Assembly (NCBI GenBank): GCA_963750395.1
Contig: CAVVQM010000015.1
Location: forward strand, 1-64,000
Length of the DNA: 64,000 bases
Direction of reading: 5' to 3'
Source: JADJPO01 sp963750395
Lineage (GTDB): Bacteria; Actinomycetota; Actinomycetes; Actinomycetales; Kineosporiaceae
Of this stretch, positions 27,263 to 35,832 are shown piece after piece. The position numbers and the translations under genes were made by a program. The notes under the pieces were generated by a model. It saw only the letters and a program-made list of their open reading frames with translations. It searched no databases and was not told where the DNA came from. Within the stretch, counting starts at the first letter, position 1; every line of letters starts with the position of its first letter.

Positions 27263-28696
27263 ATGGCCGACTCGACCCGTCCTGCCCGCATCCCCGGCGT
27301 CCCATCGATCGACGTCGAGACCCTGCGTCATCGAGTCGAGACTCAGCGCGAGCTGATCCGCCGCGATCTGGAGCGGCTGGTCCGCATCCCCAGCGTGTCC
27401 CAGCCGTCGTTCGACCGCGGCCAGGTCGAGGCGAGTGCTCTCGCGGTCGCCGACCTGCTGCGCGGTGCCGGACTGCCCGAGGTGGACATCCTGCGGGTGG
27501 CATCACCGGTCGCCGGCGCCGAGGGCGCCCCTGCCGTGGTCGCCCACCGGGACGGCCCGCCAGGAGCGCCGACCGTGCTGCTCTACGCCCATCACGACGT
27601 CCAGCCACCCGGGACGGACGATGACTGGTCGAGCCCTCCCTTCGAGCCCACCGAACGGGACGGTCGTCTGTACGGCCGCGGCGCCGCCGACGACAAGGCG
27701 GGGATCTGCGTGCACCTGGCCGCGTTGCGCGCCCTCGGCGATGACCTGGCCGTCGGGGTGACCGTGTTCGTCGAGGGTGAGGAGGAGATCGGCTCACCCA
27801 CCTTCGACACCTTCCTCGCCGAGCATCGACGGCGGCTCGCGGCCGACGTCATCGTGGTCGCCGACTCGGCCAACTGGCGGATCGGGCAACCGGCCCTGAC
27901 CACCAGCCTGCGCGGTCTGGTGGACGGGATCATCGAGGTGCGCACCCTGGACCACGCCGTTCACTCGGGCCTGTTCGGGGGCGCCGTGCCGGACGCGACG
28001 ACCGTCCTGATCCGCCTGCTCGACTCCCTGTGGGACCCCTCGGGCGCGGTGGCGGTCGCCGGTCTGGACACCGACGTCGACGCCGAACAGGGCCCGCCGG
28101 GCGCAGGCCATTCGACACCGGAGTATCTCGAGGCGGATCTGCGCGCCGACGCGGGGGTGCTGGACGGCGTCCATCTGATCGGGCGCGGTGACCTCGCCGC
28201 GCGGATCTGGCACCGACCGGCCCTGACGATCATCGGGACGGACCTGCCGGACATCGCCCGCGCCTCGAACACCCTGCAGCCCTCGGTCCGCGCCAAGTTC
28301 TCCCTGCGGGTGCCCCCCGGCCGCGATCCGCAGGCCGCCTTCGACGCGGTCGCCGCCCATCTGCGTGATCGGGCGCCCTGGGGTGCGCAGGTCGACGTCC
28401 GCCTCAACGAACTCGCCTCACCCTGGGCCGGCGACCTCGACGGAGACGTCTACGACGCCGCACGCTGGGCCCTCGAACAGGCCTGGGGACACCCGGCGGT
28501 CCACATGGGCGTCGGTGGGTCGATCCCGTTCATCGCCTCGCTCCAGCAGATCTACCCGGACGCCGCGGTTCTGGTCACCGGTGTCGAGGATCCCGACACC
28601 AGGGCGCACGGCGCCGACGAGTCGCTGCACCTGGCGGAGTTCGAGCGGGCCTGTCTGGCCGAGGCGCTCCTGCTGGCCGCGCTGGGCAGGCGGTGA
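27263..28696 (+). CDS. M20-family dipeptidase
   Basis: 477-residue zinc peptidase of the M20/CNDP-dipeptidase type. The metal and catalytic residues are visible: YAHHDVQP, GRGAADDKAG, the EGEEEIGS Glu pair, VVADSANWR and the C-terminal HGADESLHL histidine, plus a dimerisation domain with HAVHSGLFGG. Cytoplasmic, probably recycling peptides. Its stop lies 12 bp from the convergent GGDEF-EAL gene stop. Confidence 0.93.
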   Translation: MADSTRPARIPGVPSIDVETLRHRVETQRELIRRDLERLVRIPSVSQPSFDRGQVEASALAVADLLRGAGLPEVDILRVASPVAGAEGAPAVVAHRDGPPGAPTVLLYAHHDVQPPGTDDDWSSPPFEPTERDGRLYGRGAADDKAGICVHLAALRALGDDLAVGVTVFVEGEEEIGSPTFDTFLAEHRRRLAADVIVVADSANWRIGQPALTTSLRGLVDGIIEVRTLDHAVHSGLFGGAVPDATTVLIRLLDSLWDPSGAVAVAGLDTDVDAEQGPPGAGHSTPEYLEADLRADAGVLDGVHLIGRGDLAARIWHRPALTIIGTDLPDIARASNTLQPSVRAKFSLRVPPGRDPQAAFDAVAAHLRDRAPWGAQVDVRLNELASPWAGDLDGDVYDAARWALEQAWGHPAVHMGVGGSIPFIASLQQIYPDAAVLVTGVEDPDTRAHGADESLHLAEFERACLAEALLLAALGRR

Positions 28697-28708
28697 TCGG
28701 GGTCGGCG

Positions 28709-31210
28709 TCAGGTGTGGTCCTCGAGCCGGATGTGTCGCTGGGCGGGCAGATCGGTGGTCGCGCCGATCATCCGGCCTCCACGACGGATGGCCTCGGTGA
28801 TCGCCTCGGGTGGCAGCGCCGGGGCCCAGAGGTGTCCCTGACCGATGTGGCAGCCGGCCGCCCGCACGAATCGTGCCTGCTCGATGGTCTCGATCCCCTC
28901 TGCCACGATCTGCATCCCCTGGCCCGTGCCGAGGTCGGCGATGCCGCGCAGCAACGCCTGCCCCTCCACCGTCTCGTCGGAGACGAACGCCTTGTCGATC
29001 TTCAGAACGGTCACCGGCAGCCGTCGCAGGTAGTTGAGCGAGGAGTAGCCGGTGCCGAAGTCGTCCAGGGCGAGCGTGAGACCGATCGCCGAGAGCTGGG
29101 CGAGCCTGGTCATGGCGGTGTCCAGGTCGTCCACCAGCGCCGACTCGGTGATCTCCAGAACCAGCGCTGCCGGGTCGATGCCGGTCTCCTGCACCGTGTC
29201 GATCACCGCGGCCACCAGGTCGGTGGCGGCGAGCTGGCTGGGGGCCAGGTTCACCTCCATGACCAGCGGGTAGGCATCGGGGAACCCCTGTTGCCAGTCG
29301 GCGAGCCGGCGGCAGGCCTCATCCAGCACCCACTGCCCGATCCGGCCGATCTGGCCCGTGGCCTCGGCCAGGGGGACGAACACCGCCGGCGAGATGGGTC
29401 CCCGCTCGGGGTGCTCCCAGCGCAGCAGCGCCTCCACGCCGTGCAACGTGTGGGTCTCCAGGTCGACCAGAGGCTGGTAGAGCAGTCTCATCTCGCCTCG
29501 GTCGATCGCCGAGACCAGCTCCGCCGACAGTTCGGTGCGCTCACGGGTCTGATCGTGCATGGCGGGTTCGAAGACGACGCTGTGCCCGGTACCGCGGTTC
29601 TTCGCATAGCTGAGGGCGACATCGGCGTTCCGGACCAGCTCGACGGCGCTCACGCCGGCTCCCGGGGAGGCCAGCGCCAACCCGATCCCGGCCCGCACGG
29701 AGATCATCCGCCCCTCGATGTCGATCGGCTGGCCCAGGGTGCTCGCCAGCCGGTCGACGACGTCCCGGGGGCTGCCCTGGTGGCGGGTGTCGGTGACCAG
29801 CACCGCGAACTCGTCGCTGCCCAAGCGTGCGACGACGCTGCGCCGCGGCACGCTGCGATGGATCCGCGCACCGACCGTCCGCAGCAGTCGGTCGCCCAGC
29901 TCGTGACCGAAGCTGTCGTTGACCGACTTGAAGGCGTCCAGGTCGATGAGCAGCACCGCCACCCGTGGGGTGGTGCCCGTGGCCGCGGCCGTGGGCGGGG
30001 ACGTGGCGAGCGCCTCCTCGACCTTCTCGGTGAACAGCCGGCGGTTGGCCAGCGCGGTCAACTCGTCGTGCGTCGCCTGGTACTGCAGGGTTCCGACCAG
30101 CGCCGTCAGCCGATCCCGGGCGTAGATGATCGCCCGGCTCATCTGACTGAACTCGTCCGAGCCGGACAACGGACTGGTCTGGTGCACGGCGCCGTTGGTC
30201 ACGGTGGAGATGTCGGCCAGAACGGTGCGGACGTCGTCCGTGGTGGCCCGGAACAGCGCCGCCAGCAGATAGAACACGAGGGCCAGCACGATCAGCGTGA
30301 GCATCAGCGGTTGGGCGCGCTCGGCGATCAACCGATCGCTGCGTTGGACCAACAATTGGTCGAGGGCCGAGCCGACCCCGCCGGCGAGCGAGGTGGCGGA
30401 GGAGGACAGACCGGTGAGGTCGATCGGCGCGTTCGTGTCGGCGTCGGCAGCGGTCTGCAGTTCGCTCGCGTAGTTCCTGGCCGCGTCGTTGAGCGACCAG
30501 GACTCGGCCGAGACCTGGCCGTGCAGGCCCGGCCACGAACTCCACGTGGTGGCGGTGGCCAGGTCGTAGCCGATCTGGCTCGCGGTGTCGGTGAAGTCGG
30601 CGGTGCTCACGCTCAGGTCGAGGGAGTCCGATGCGTCGCCGGCGGACCGCAACGCCTCGATCTGGACGGCGGACAGCATCAGGCGGGGAAGCCGGTCGAT
30701 CAGGATCTGGACCAGGTAGTAGGAGTCCAGATCGGGGTCGAGGGTCATCTTCGAGGCGTCGGCCACGGTCGTGGCCAGCACCTGCGCCTGCCGGGCCGCC
30801 GTCTCGGTGCCGGCGTTGAAGTCGGCCGAACTCAGCAGGGGATCGGTCAGGCTCACGACGCTCACCCGCAGGGTCTGCCACTGCGAGACGACACCGAAGT
30901 CCTCTCCGTGCTGGGCCACGGCCGCGTCGAGCTCCCTCACGATGCTCATCCACCCGTCGGTGGAGCGTTGCCCGTGCTGGCTGAGATTGCGCGATTCGGC
31001 GAGTTCGATCACCAGCCGGGTCAGGGGCAGGACGCAGTCGAGGCCGTCCCGCTCCGTGGACACCGCCGAGATCCGTTCGGTGTCGGCCCGGAACGCGGTG
31101 GTCATGCTGGTCAGCATCGGCAACAGCAGCAGGACGGCGATCAGCCCGAACTTGCCGGCAACGCCCAGCTGACGCATGAGGTGCATGCCCGGACGCAGCA
31201 CACGTTGCAT
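28709..31210 (-). CDS. Membrane-bound GGDEF-EAL c-di-GMP protein, EAL probably active
   Basis: 833 residues. A transmembrane helix (20-36), an extracytoplasmic four-helix-like sensor (40-298), a second helix (301-322), a HAMP-like linker, a GGDEF domain (375-550) and an EAL domain (565-820). The EAL residues are complete: EALLRW (593-598), EVNLAPSQ, EITES, DDFGTGYSSL, KIDKAF, VAEGIET, GQGHLW. The diguanylate-cyclase signature is GSDEF (464-468), not GGDEF, and no RxxD inhibitory site precedes it. Best read as a c-di-GMP phosphodiesterase with a regulatory GGDEF. ATG 31210 has GGGAGG 5 nt upstream. Confidence 0.9.
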   Translation of the reverse strand: MQRVLRPGMHLMRQLGVAGKFGLIAVLLLLPMLTSMTTAFRADTERISAVSTERDGLDCVLPLTRLVIELAESRNLSQHGQRSTDGWMSIVRELDAAVAQHGEDFGVVSQWQTLRVSVVSLTDPLLSSADFNAGTETAARQAQVLATTVADASKMTLDPDLDSYYLVQILIDRLPRLMLSAVQIEALRSAGDASDSLDLSVSTADFTDTASQIGYDLATATTWSSWPGLHGQVSAESWSLNDAARNYASELQTAADADTNAPIDLTGLSSSATSLAGGVGSALDQLLVQRSDRLIAERAQPLMLTLIVLALVFYLLAALFRATTDDVRTVLADISTVTNGAVHQTSPLSGSDEFSQMSRAIIYARDRLTALVGTLQYQATHDELTALANRRLFTEKVEEALATSPPTAAATGTTPRVAVLLIDLDAFKSVNDSFGHELGDRLLRTVGARIHRSVPRRSVVARLGSDEFAVLVTDTRHQGSPRDVVDRLASTLGQPIDIEGRMISVRAGIGLALASPGAGVSAVELVRNADVALSYAKNRGTGHSVVFEPAMHDQTRERTELSAELVSAIDRGEMRLLYQPLVDLETHTLHGVEALLRWEHPERGPISPAVFVPLAEATGQIGRIGQWVLDEACRRLADWQQGFPDAYPLVMEVNLAPSQLAATDLVAAVIDTVQETGIDPAALVLEITESALVDDLDTAMTRLAQLSAIGLTLALDDFGTGYSSLNYLRRLPVTVLKIDKAFVSDETVEGQALLRGIADLGTGQGMQIVAEGIETIEQARFVRAAGCHIGQGHLWAPALPPEAITEAIRRGGRMIGATTDLPAQRHIRLEDHT

Positions 31211-31320
31211 GCCGACCTCCCGAGTCCGCTGATCCGCGTCGACGGGCGCAGGCCGTCCCGAGCAGGATCGGCGCAGGCGGCTCGGCGCTTGATCGGCCGA
31301 GTGCGTGAGAGGGTCGCGGT

Positions 31321-32463
31321 ATGCGTGTCCTGGTGGCCCCGGCCGCATTCGGGGCAGGGCTCGGAGCGGTCGGGGCGGCCCGGGCCATGTCTGCCGGGTG
31401 GTCGCGGCAGGAGCCCCGGGATGAGCTGACCGAGTGTCCCGTGACCGCCGGCGGTCCCGATTTCGTCGACGTGCTCCGCCGGCACCTCGAGGGCCGGGCG
31501 ATCCAGGTCCCCGTCCACGCCGAGGGCGGCGACCCGGCGACGGCGACGCTGTTGCACGTGGCGGGACCGACCCCGACGGTCTTCGTGGAGAGTGCGCACG
31601 TCTGCGGGCCGCGCGGTGGCGTCGGCCCCGACCCCGCCCACCGGGGCTCGGCGGGGTTGGGCGCCGCGATCCGACATGCTCGATCCCTGGGGGCCGCCCG
31701 CATCGTCATCGGGCTCGGTGGCGAGGTCTGCCACGACGGCGGCGCCGGACTGCTCGCCGAACTGTCCGACTCCCGAAGCCCGCGGCTGCGAGCCGGTGGC
31801 CTCGCCCTTTCCGGGATCGGACCGGGCGAGCTGGACTTCCTGCCGGCGTTGCGGGAGGAGATGGCCGGGACGGACCTCGTCGCCGTCCACGACGATCCGT
31901 GCCCGCTGCTCGGATTCCACGGCACCTCGGCGACCACCGCGCAGGACAAGGGCGCCACACCGGAGCAGGCCCAGCAGCTGGAGCGGGCGCTGTCCGACCT
32001 GGCCGCCGCCGCCTCCCGGGCGCTGGGTGAGCGGCCGGGTCGTGGCGGACCTGCCGCGGCCTCCGGTGCCGGTGCGGGCGGCGGGATCGGCTACGCCCTG
32101 TCTTTGCTCGGGGCTCGGCTCGTGCCCGGCCCGGAGTTCGCCGTGGACACCTTCGACCTGGCGGACCGGATGGCCCGGACGGATCTGGTCCTGACCGGTC
32201 GTCACGTCTTCGGCTGGCGATGCCTGCGTGATTCGCTCACCACCGCCCTGGCAGGCCTGGCGAGCCGGCGTGCCGTCCCCGTGGTGGTGCTCGCCGTCGG
32301 TTCGCAGGTCGGTCGGCGTGAGGCGCGGGCGGCGGGGGTCGACGCGCTGTACACGGTGTCGGGTGCGTCCTCGGACGACGACCGGGCGCCCGCAGCCGAA
32401 GAGCTGACGCAGGCGCTCGGCGAGCACGCCGCGCGGATCGCCCGGTCGTGGTCGATCGGGTGA
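31321..32463 (+). CDS. Glycerate kinase
   Basis: 380-residue GlxK/GarK-type glycerate 2-kinase (Rv2205c-like). It has the N-terminal APAAFGAGLGAVGAARAM substrate loop, GSAGLGAAIRHA, IGLGGEVCHDGGAGLL, HGTSATTAQDKGATPEQ, and the GAGGGIGYAL and DLVLTGRHVFGWRCL elements. The last resembles the usual TGEGxxDxQ less closely. Phosphorylates glycerate for entry to glycolysis. Divergent from the GGDEF-EAL gene. Confidence 0.85.
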   Translation: MRVLVAPAAFGAGLGAVGAARAMSAGWSRQEPRDELTECPVTAGGPDFVDVLRRHLEGRAIQVPVHAEGGDPATATLLHVAGPTPTVFVESAHVCGPRGGVGPDPAHRGSAGLGAAIRHARSLGAARIVIGLGGEVCHDGGAGLLAELSDSRSPRLRAGGLALSGIGPGELDFLPALREEMAGTDLVAVHDDPCPLLGFHGTSATTAQDKGATPEQAQQLERALSDLAAAASRALGERPGRGGPAAASGAGAGGGIGYALSLLGARLVPGPEFAVDTFDLADRMARTDLVLTGRHVFGWRCLRDSLTTALAGLASRRAVPVVVLAVGSQVGRREARAAGVDALYTVSGASSDDDRAPAAEELTQALGEHAARIARSWSIG

Positions 32464-32616
32464 CCAGCACCGGCAGCCCAGGGTCGGATCGGCTCGACGG
32501 ATCGACCAGGCGACGTATCCTTGGAATGAAACCGGACGTGGCCGACGCTGACGACGGCGTCCGCCGATGAACAGAACAGTTCACCGTTCCAGCCCACCGT
32601 TCACGGAGAGCGATTT

Positions 32617-32982
32617 ATGAGCGTCGAGACCCAGACCGAGAACACGCAGCAGCCGGCTCACGACGTGCTGCTCACCGAAACGGCCGCCGCGATGGCCAAG
32701 TCGCTGCGCGACAAGGAGGGCCGCGCCGACCTGCGGCTGCGGGTCGAGGTCGCCCCCGGCGGCTGCCGGGGCCTGTCCTACCAGCTCACCTTCGACGACC
32801 AGCTGATGGACGGCGACGCCGTGCGGAGCTTCGACGGCATGGAACTGGTCGTCGACGAGTTCAGCCGCGACAAGCTGGTCGGCGCGACGATCGACTACGT
32901 GGAGACGCTGCAGAAGCAGGGCTTCACCATCGACAACCCGAGCGCCCAGGCCAGTTGCGCCTGCGGGGACAGCTTCTGCTGA
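32617..32982 (+). CDS. erpA: A-type iron-sulfur carrier (HesB/ErpA)
   Basis: 121-residue Fe-S insertion protein. The three ligand cysteines are in APGGCRGLSY and at the C-terminal CACGDSFC (usual form CGCGxSF). Delivers clusters to Fe-S enzymes; LipA and the Rieske protein of this window are candidate clients. ATG 32617 follows GGAGAG. The 153-bp upstream region carries no gene. Next to adoK as in M. tuberculosis (Rv2204c). Confidence 0.92.
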   Translation: MSVETQTENTQQPAHDVLLTETAAAMAKSLRDKEGRADLRLRVEVAPGGCRGLSYQLTFDDQLMDGDAVRSFDGMELVVDEFSRDKLVGATIDYVETLQKQGFTIDNPSAQASCACGDSFC

Positions 32983-33023
32983 GCGTCGCCTCCCGCCTAC
33001 GTGGACCGACCCGCACGGGCCGG

Positions 33024-33029
33024 TAGCGT
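33024..33029 (+). promoter_or_regulatory. -10 box for leaderless adoK
   Basis: TAGCGT, 6-nt spacer, GTG at 33036, within the 53-bp erpA-adoK gap. Confidence 0.5.
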
Positions 33030-33035
33030 GCACGC

Positions 33036-34019
33036 GTGCGTATTGCCGTCACCGGGTCCATCGCGACCGACCACCTGATGAGTTTCGGCGGACGTTTCGC
33101 CGACAGCCTGATCGCCGAGCACCTCGACAGGGTGGCCCTGTCGTTCCTCGTCGACAACCTGCAGATCCGCCGGGGCGGGGTGGCGGCGAACGTCAGCTTC
33201 GGGCTGGCCGCCCTCGGCGTCCGTCCATTGCTGGTCGGGGCGGTGGGCGAGGACTTCAGCGAGTACCGGTCGTGGCTCGAACGCCACGGTGTGGACTGTT
33301 CGGCCGTGCGCACCAGTGATCTGCTGCACACGGCCCGGTTCGTCTGTACCACGGACGAGGATCAGGCCCAGATCGCCTCGTTCTATGCCGGCGCGATGAG
33401 TGAGGCGCGCCTGATCGAACTCGGGCCACTGCACGATCAGGCCCCACTGGACCTGGTCCTGATCAGCCCCAACGACCCCGAGGCGATGCGGCGGCATACC
33501 GGCGAGTGCCGTCAGCGCGGACTGGCCTTCGCCGCCGACCCCTCCCAGCAGCTGGCCTGGTCGGACGGGGAGATGGTGCGCGAGCTGATCGACGGTGCGG
33601 ACTACCTCTTCAGCAACGACTACGAGTCCGCGCTGATCCATGCCAAGACCGGCTGGGACGCCGACGAGATCGCCCGTCGGGTGAGGGTGCGGGTGACCAC
33701 CCATGGCAGCAAGGGGGTCGTCGTGCAGGCTCGCGACGGCGAGCGGATCGAGGTTGCGGTGGTTCCCACGGACGACGTGATCGACCCCACCGGGGTCGGC
33801 GACGCCTTCCGCGCCGGGTTCCTCGCGGGGCTCAGCTGGTCCCAGCCCCTGGAGCGCTGCGCCCAACTCGGAGCCCTCCTGGCGACCCACGCGATCGAGA
33901 CCGTGGGTCCTCAGGAGTACGTGCTCGCCCGCGGGAGCGCCCTGGCCCGGCTCACCGACGCCTACGGCGAGGAGACGTCGGCGGAGCTGGCTCCGTTCCT
34001 GTCCGCTCTGCCGGCCTGA
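33036..34019 (+). CDS. adoK: Adenosine kinase (PfkB family)
   Basis: 327-residue PfkB kinase. It begins RIAVTGSIATDHLMSFGGRF and continues RGGVAANVSFGLAALG, FYAGAMSEAR and FAADPSQQLA, all closely matching mycobacterial AdoK (Rv2202c). The catalytic DPTGVGDAFRAGF motif is intact. Converts adenosine to AMP in purine salvage. Earlier annotations of the family as carbohydrate kinase CbhK are the alternative. Leaderless GTG start. Confidence 0.9.
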   Translation: MRIAVTGSIATDHLMSFGGRFADSLIAEHLDRVALSFLVDNLQIRRGGVAANVSFGLAALGVRPLLVGAVGEDFSEYRSWLERHGVDCSAVRTSDLLHTARFVCTTDEDQAQIASFYAGAMSEARLIELGPLHDQAPLDLVLISPNDPEAMRRHTGECRQRGLAFAADPSQQLAWSDGEMVRELIDGADYLFSNDYESALIHAKTGWDADEIARRVRVRVTTHGSKGVVVQARDGERIEVAVVPTDDVIDPTGVGDAFRAGFLAGLSWSQPLERCAQLGALLATHAIETVGPQEYVLARGSALARLTDAYGEETSAELAPFLSALPA

Positions 34020-34060
34020 CCGGCGCCGCAGACCGGCACGATCGTCGAGCGGGAACCGAC

Positions 34061-34756
34061 ATGTGGCCCGTCCCGCCGCCGGCATCGGCCTTCGACTTCT
34101 CGGCCGCGCTGGCGGCGGCCGACCCCGGCCAGGACCTGATCGCGGTGGGCGGGGACCTGGCGCCCGCGACGATCCTCGGCGCCTACCGCGAGGGCGTGTT
34201 CCCGATGGGCGTGGGGCGCCGTGGCGGGCCCCCGGTCGGCTGGTGGTCTCCCGATCCGCGGGGGGTCCTGCCCCTGGACTCCCTGCGCGTGTCCAGGTCT
34301 CTGCGGGCCTCGCGCCGCCGTTTCGAGATCCGGGTGGACACCGCGTTCGACGCCGTGGTGGAGGGATGCGCCGACCCGGCCCGGCCCGGTGCCTGGATCA
34401 CCCCCCAGATCCGGATGGCCTACGGGTTGCTGCACCAGCAGGGTTGGGCCCACTCCGTGGAGTGCTGGCACGAGGGTCGCCTGGTGGGAGGTCTGTACGG
34501 GATCGCCATGGCAGGCCTGTTCGCCGGCGAGTCGATGTTCCATCGACAACGCGACGCCTCCAAGGTCGCTCTCTGCGCCCTGGTCGACCTGCTCGCCGCC
34601 GCTGGGGACGACAGGCGACTGCTCGACGTCCAGTGGTCGACCCCGCACCTGCAGAGCCTGGGCGTGATCGCCGTCGACCGGCGTGAGTACCTGCGGCGGC
34701 TCTCCGCCGCGCTGCAGTGCGCTCCGATCCACTGGCCAGGGCACGGTGGGGGGTGA
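34061..34756 (+). CDS. aat: Leucyl/phenylalanyl-tRNA--protein transferase
   Basis: 231-residue enzyme that adds Leu or Phe to N-terminal Arg/Lys of proteins, marking them for Clp degradation. The family motifs GYREG-like AYREGVFPM, WWSPDPRGVLPL, GGLYGIAMAGLFAGESMF, and LDVQWSTPHLQSLGV are all visible. ATG 34061 lies 41 nt after adoK; the two may be co-transcribed. Confidence 0.95.
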   Translation: MWPVPPPASAFDFSAALAAADPGQDLIAVGGDLAPATILGAYREGVFPMGVGRRGGPPVGWWSPDPRGVLPLDSLRVSRSLRASRRRFEIRVDTAFDAVVEGCADPARPGAWITPQIRMAYGLLHQQGWAHSVECWHEGRLVGGLYGIAMAGLFAGESMFHRQRDASKVALCALVDLLAAAGDDRRLLDVQWSTPHLQSLGVIAVDRREYLRRLSAALQCAPIHWPGHGGG

Positions 34757-34847
34757 TCCACGGGCCTGCGGCGGCGCGCGGGCGCGCAGAACGACGCGCC
34801 GCCCTCCGGCATGGCCACCCCACCTCTTGCGCGGCAGGGCCAGACGG

Positions 34848-34853
34848 TAGTGT
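34848..34853 (+). promoter_or_regulatory. Candidate ctaC -10 box
   Basis: TAGTGT about 67 nt before the TTG start of ctaC, in the 164-bp gap after aat. It shares ACGGTAGTGTGATC with the MMPL promoter at 5727. A weak TTGC-type -35 lies about 17 nt upstream. Confidence 0.4.
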
Positions 34854-34920
34854 GATCGGGTACGAGGCGGACCACCAGGGTGGGCCCGCCGCCTGGCCGT
34901 CATCCTGGGAAGGGCCGACG

Positions 34921-35832
34921 TTGCTGTCGCACGAACGGAGCCGCCGCGTACGTCGCGGCCTGGGTCGCCCGGTGGTGCTGCCGGTCGGCCTGTTGATGAT
35001 CCTTCTGTCGGGCTGCACGTCCGAGGTCGAACGGGGATGGCTCCCGTCGACCCCGGAGACCACGGACCACACCGGACGGATCATCTCCCTGTGGAACGGG
35101 TCGTGGATCGCGGCGCTCCTCGTCGGAGTCCTGGTGTGGGGGCTGATGCTGTGGTGCATCGTCGCCTACCGGCGCCGTCGCGACGACACCGGTCTGCCCC
35201 CGCAGATCCGTTATCACGTGCCGCTCGAGATCATGTACACCATCATCCCGGTCATGATGGTCGGGGTGCTGTTCGTCTTCGTCCAGCAGGACCAGACGGC
35301 CATCGCCGACACCTCGAAGACCCCGGACGTACGGATCGAGGCCGTCGGCAAGCAATGGTCCTGGGACTTCAACTACCTCGACGACGACGTGCACGAGATC
35401 GGTCTTCAGGGCGAACTGGACGGCGAGCGCGGCATCGAGCAGGAACTGCCGACGCTCTACCTACCGGTGAACAAGCGGGTCCAGTTCGACATCCTGGCGC
35501 GCGACGTCGCGCACTCCTTCTGGGTTCCCTCCTTCCTGTACAAGATGGACGCCATCCCGGGCGTGCGGAACACCTTCCAGATCGTGCCCCAGCGCGAGGG
35601 CTTCTTCAAAGGCAAGTGCGCCGAACTGTGCGGTGAGTATCACTCCGAGATGCTGTTCAACGTACGAGTCGTGTCGCAGGCTGAATACGACGCGCGCATG
35701 GACCAACTGCGGGCGGCCGGCCAGACGGGCGCCCTGAGCGTCAACCTCGGGCGGGCAGACACCCCGCCGGGACCGGGTGCGGTTCCGGGCAACGAGCAGT
35801 ACGTCGATCAGGGCACCGGGAGCGGAGAATGA
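34921..35832 (+). CDS. ctaC: Cytochrome c oxidase subunit II, lipoprotein
   Basis: 303-residue aa3 oxidase subunit with the CuA site. A signal peptide ends in lipobox LLSGC (Cys32), followed by two transmembrane hairpin helices and the cupredoxin domain with QWSWDFNY, VAHSFWVPSF and the CuA ligands CAELCGEYHSEM. TTG 34921 is chosen for GGAAGGG 6 nt upstream; GTG 34852 is in frame but overlaps the likely -10. The stop overlaps ctaD (ATGA). Confidence 0.94.
   Translation: MLSHERSRRVRRGLGRPVVLPVGLLMILLSGCTSEVERGWLPSTPETTDHTGRIISLWNGSWIAALLVGVLVWGLMLWCIVAYRRRRDDTGLPPQIRYHVPLEIMYTIIPVMMVGVLFVFVQQDQTAIADTSKTPDVRIEAVGKQWSWDFNYLDDDVHEIGLQGELDGERGIEQELPTLYLPVNKRVQFDILARDVAHSFWVPSFLYKMDAIPGVRNTFQIVPQREGFFKGKCAELCGEYHSEMLFNVRVVSQAEYDARMDQLRAAGQTGALSVNLGRADTPPGPGAVPGNEQYVDQGTGSGE

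Noticed and set aside
28715..31429. A very long plus-strand open frame opposite the GGDEF-EAL gene
   Set aside because: It is the antisense shadow of a gene with complete domain motifs; its product is repetitive Gly/Arg/His-rich sequence with no family.
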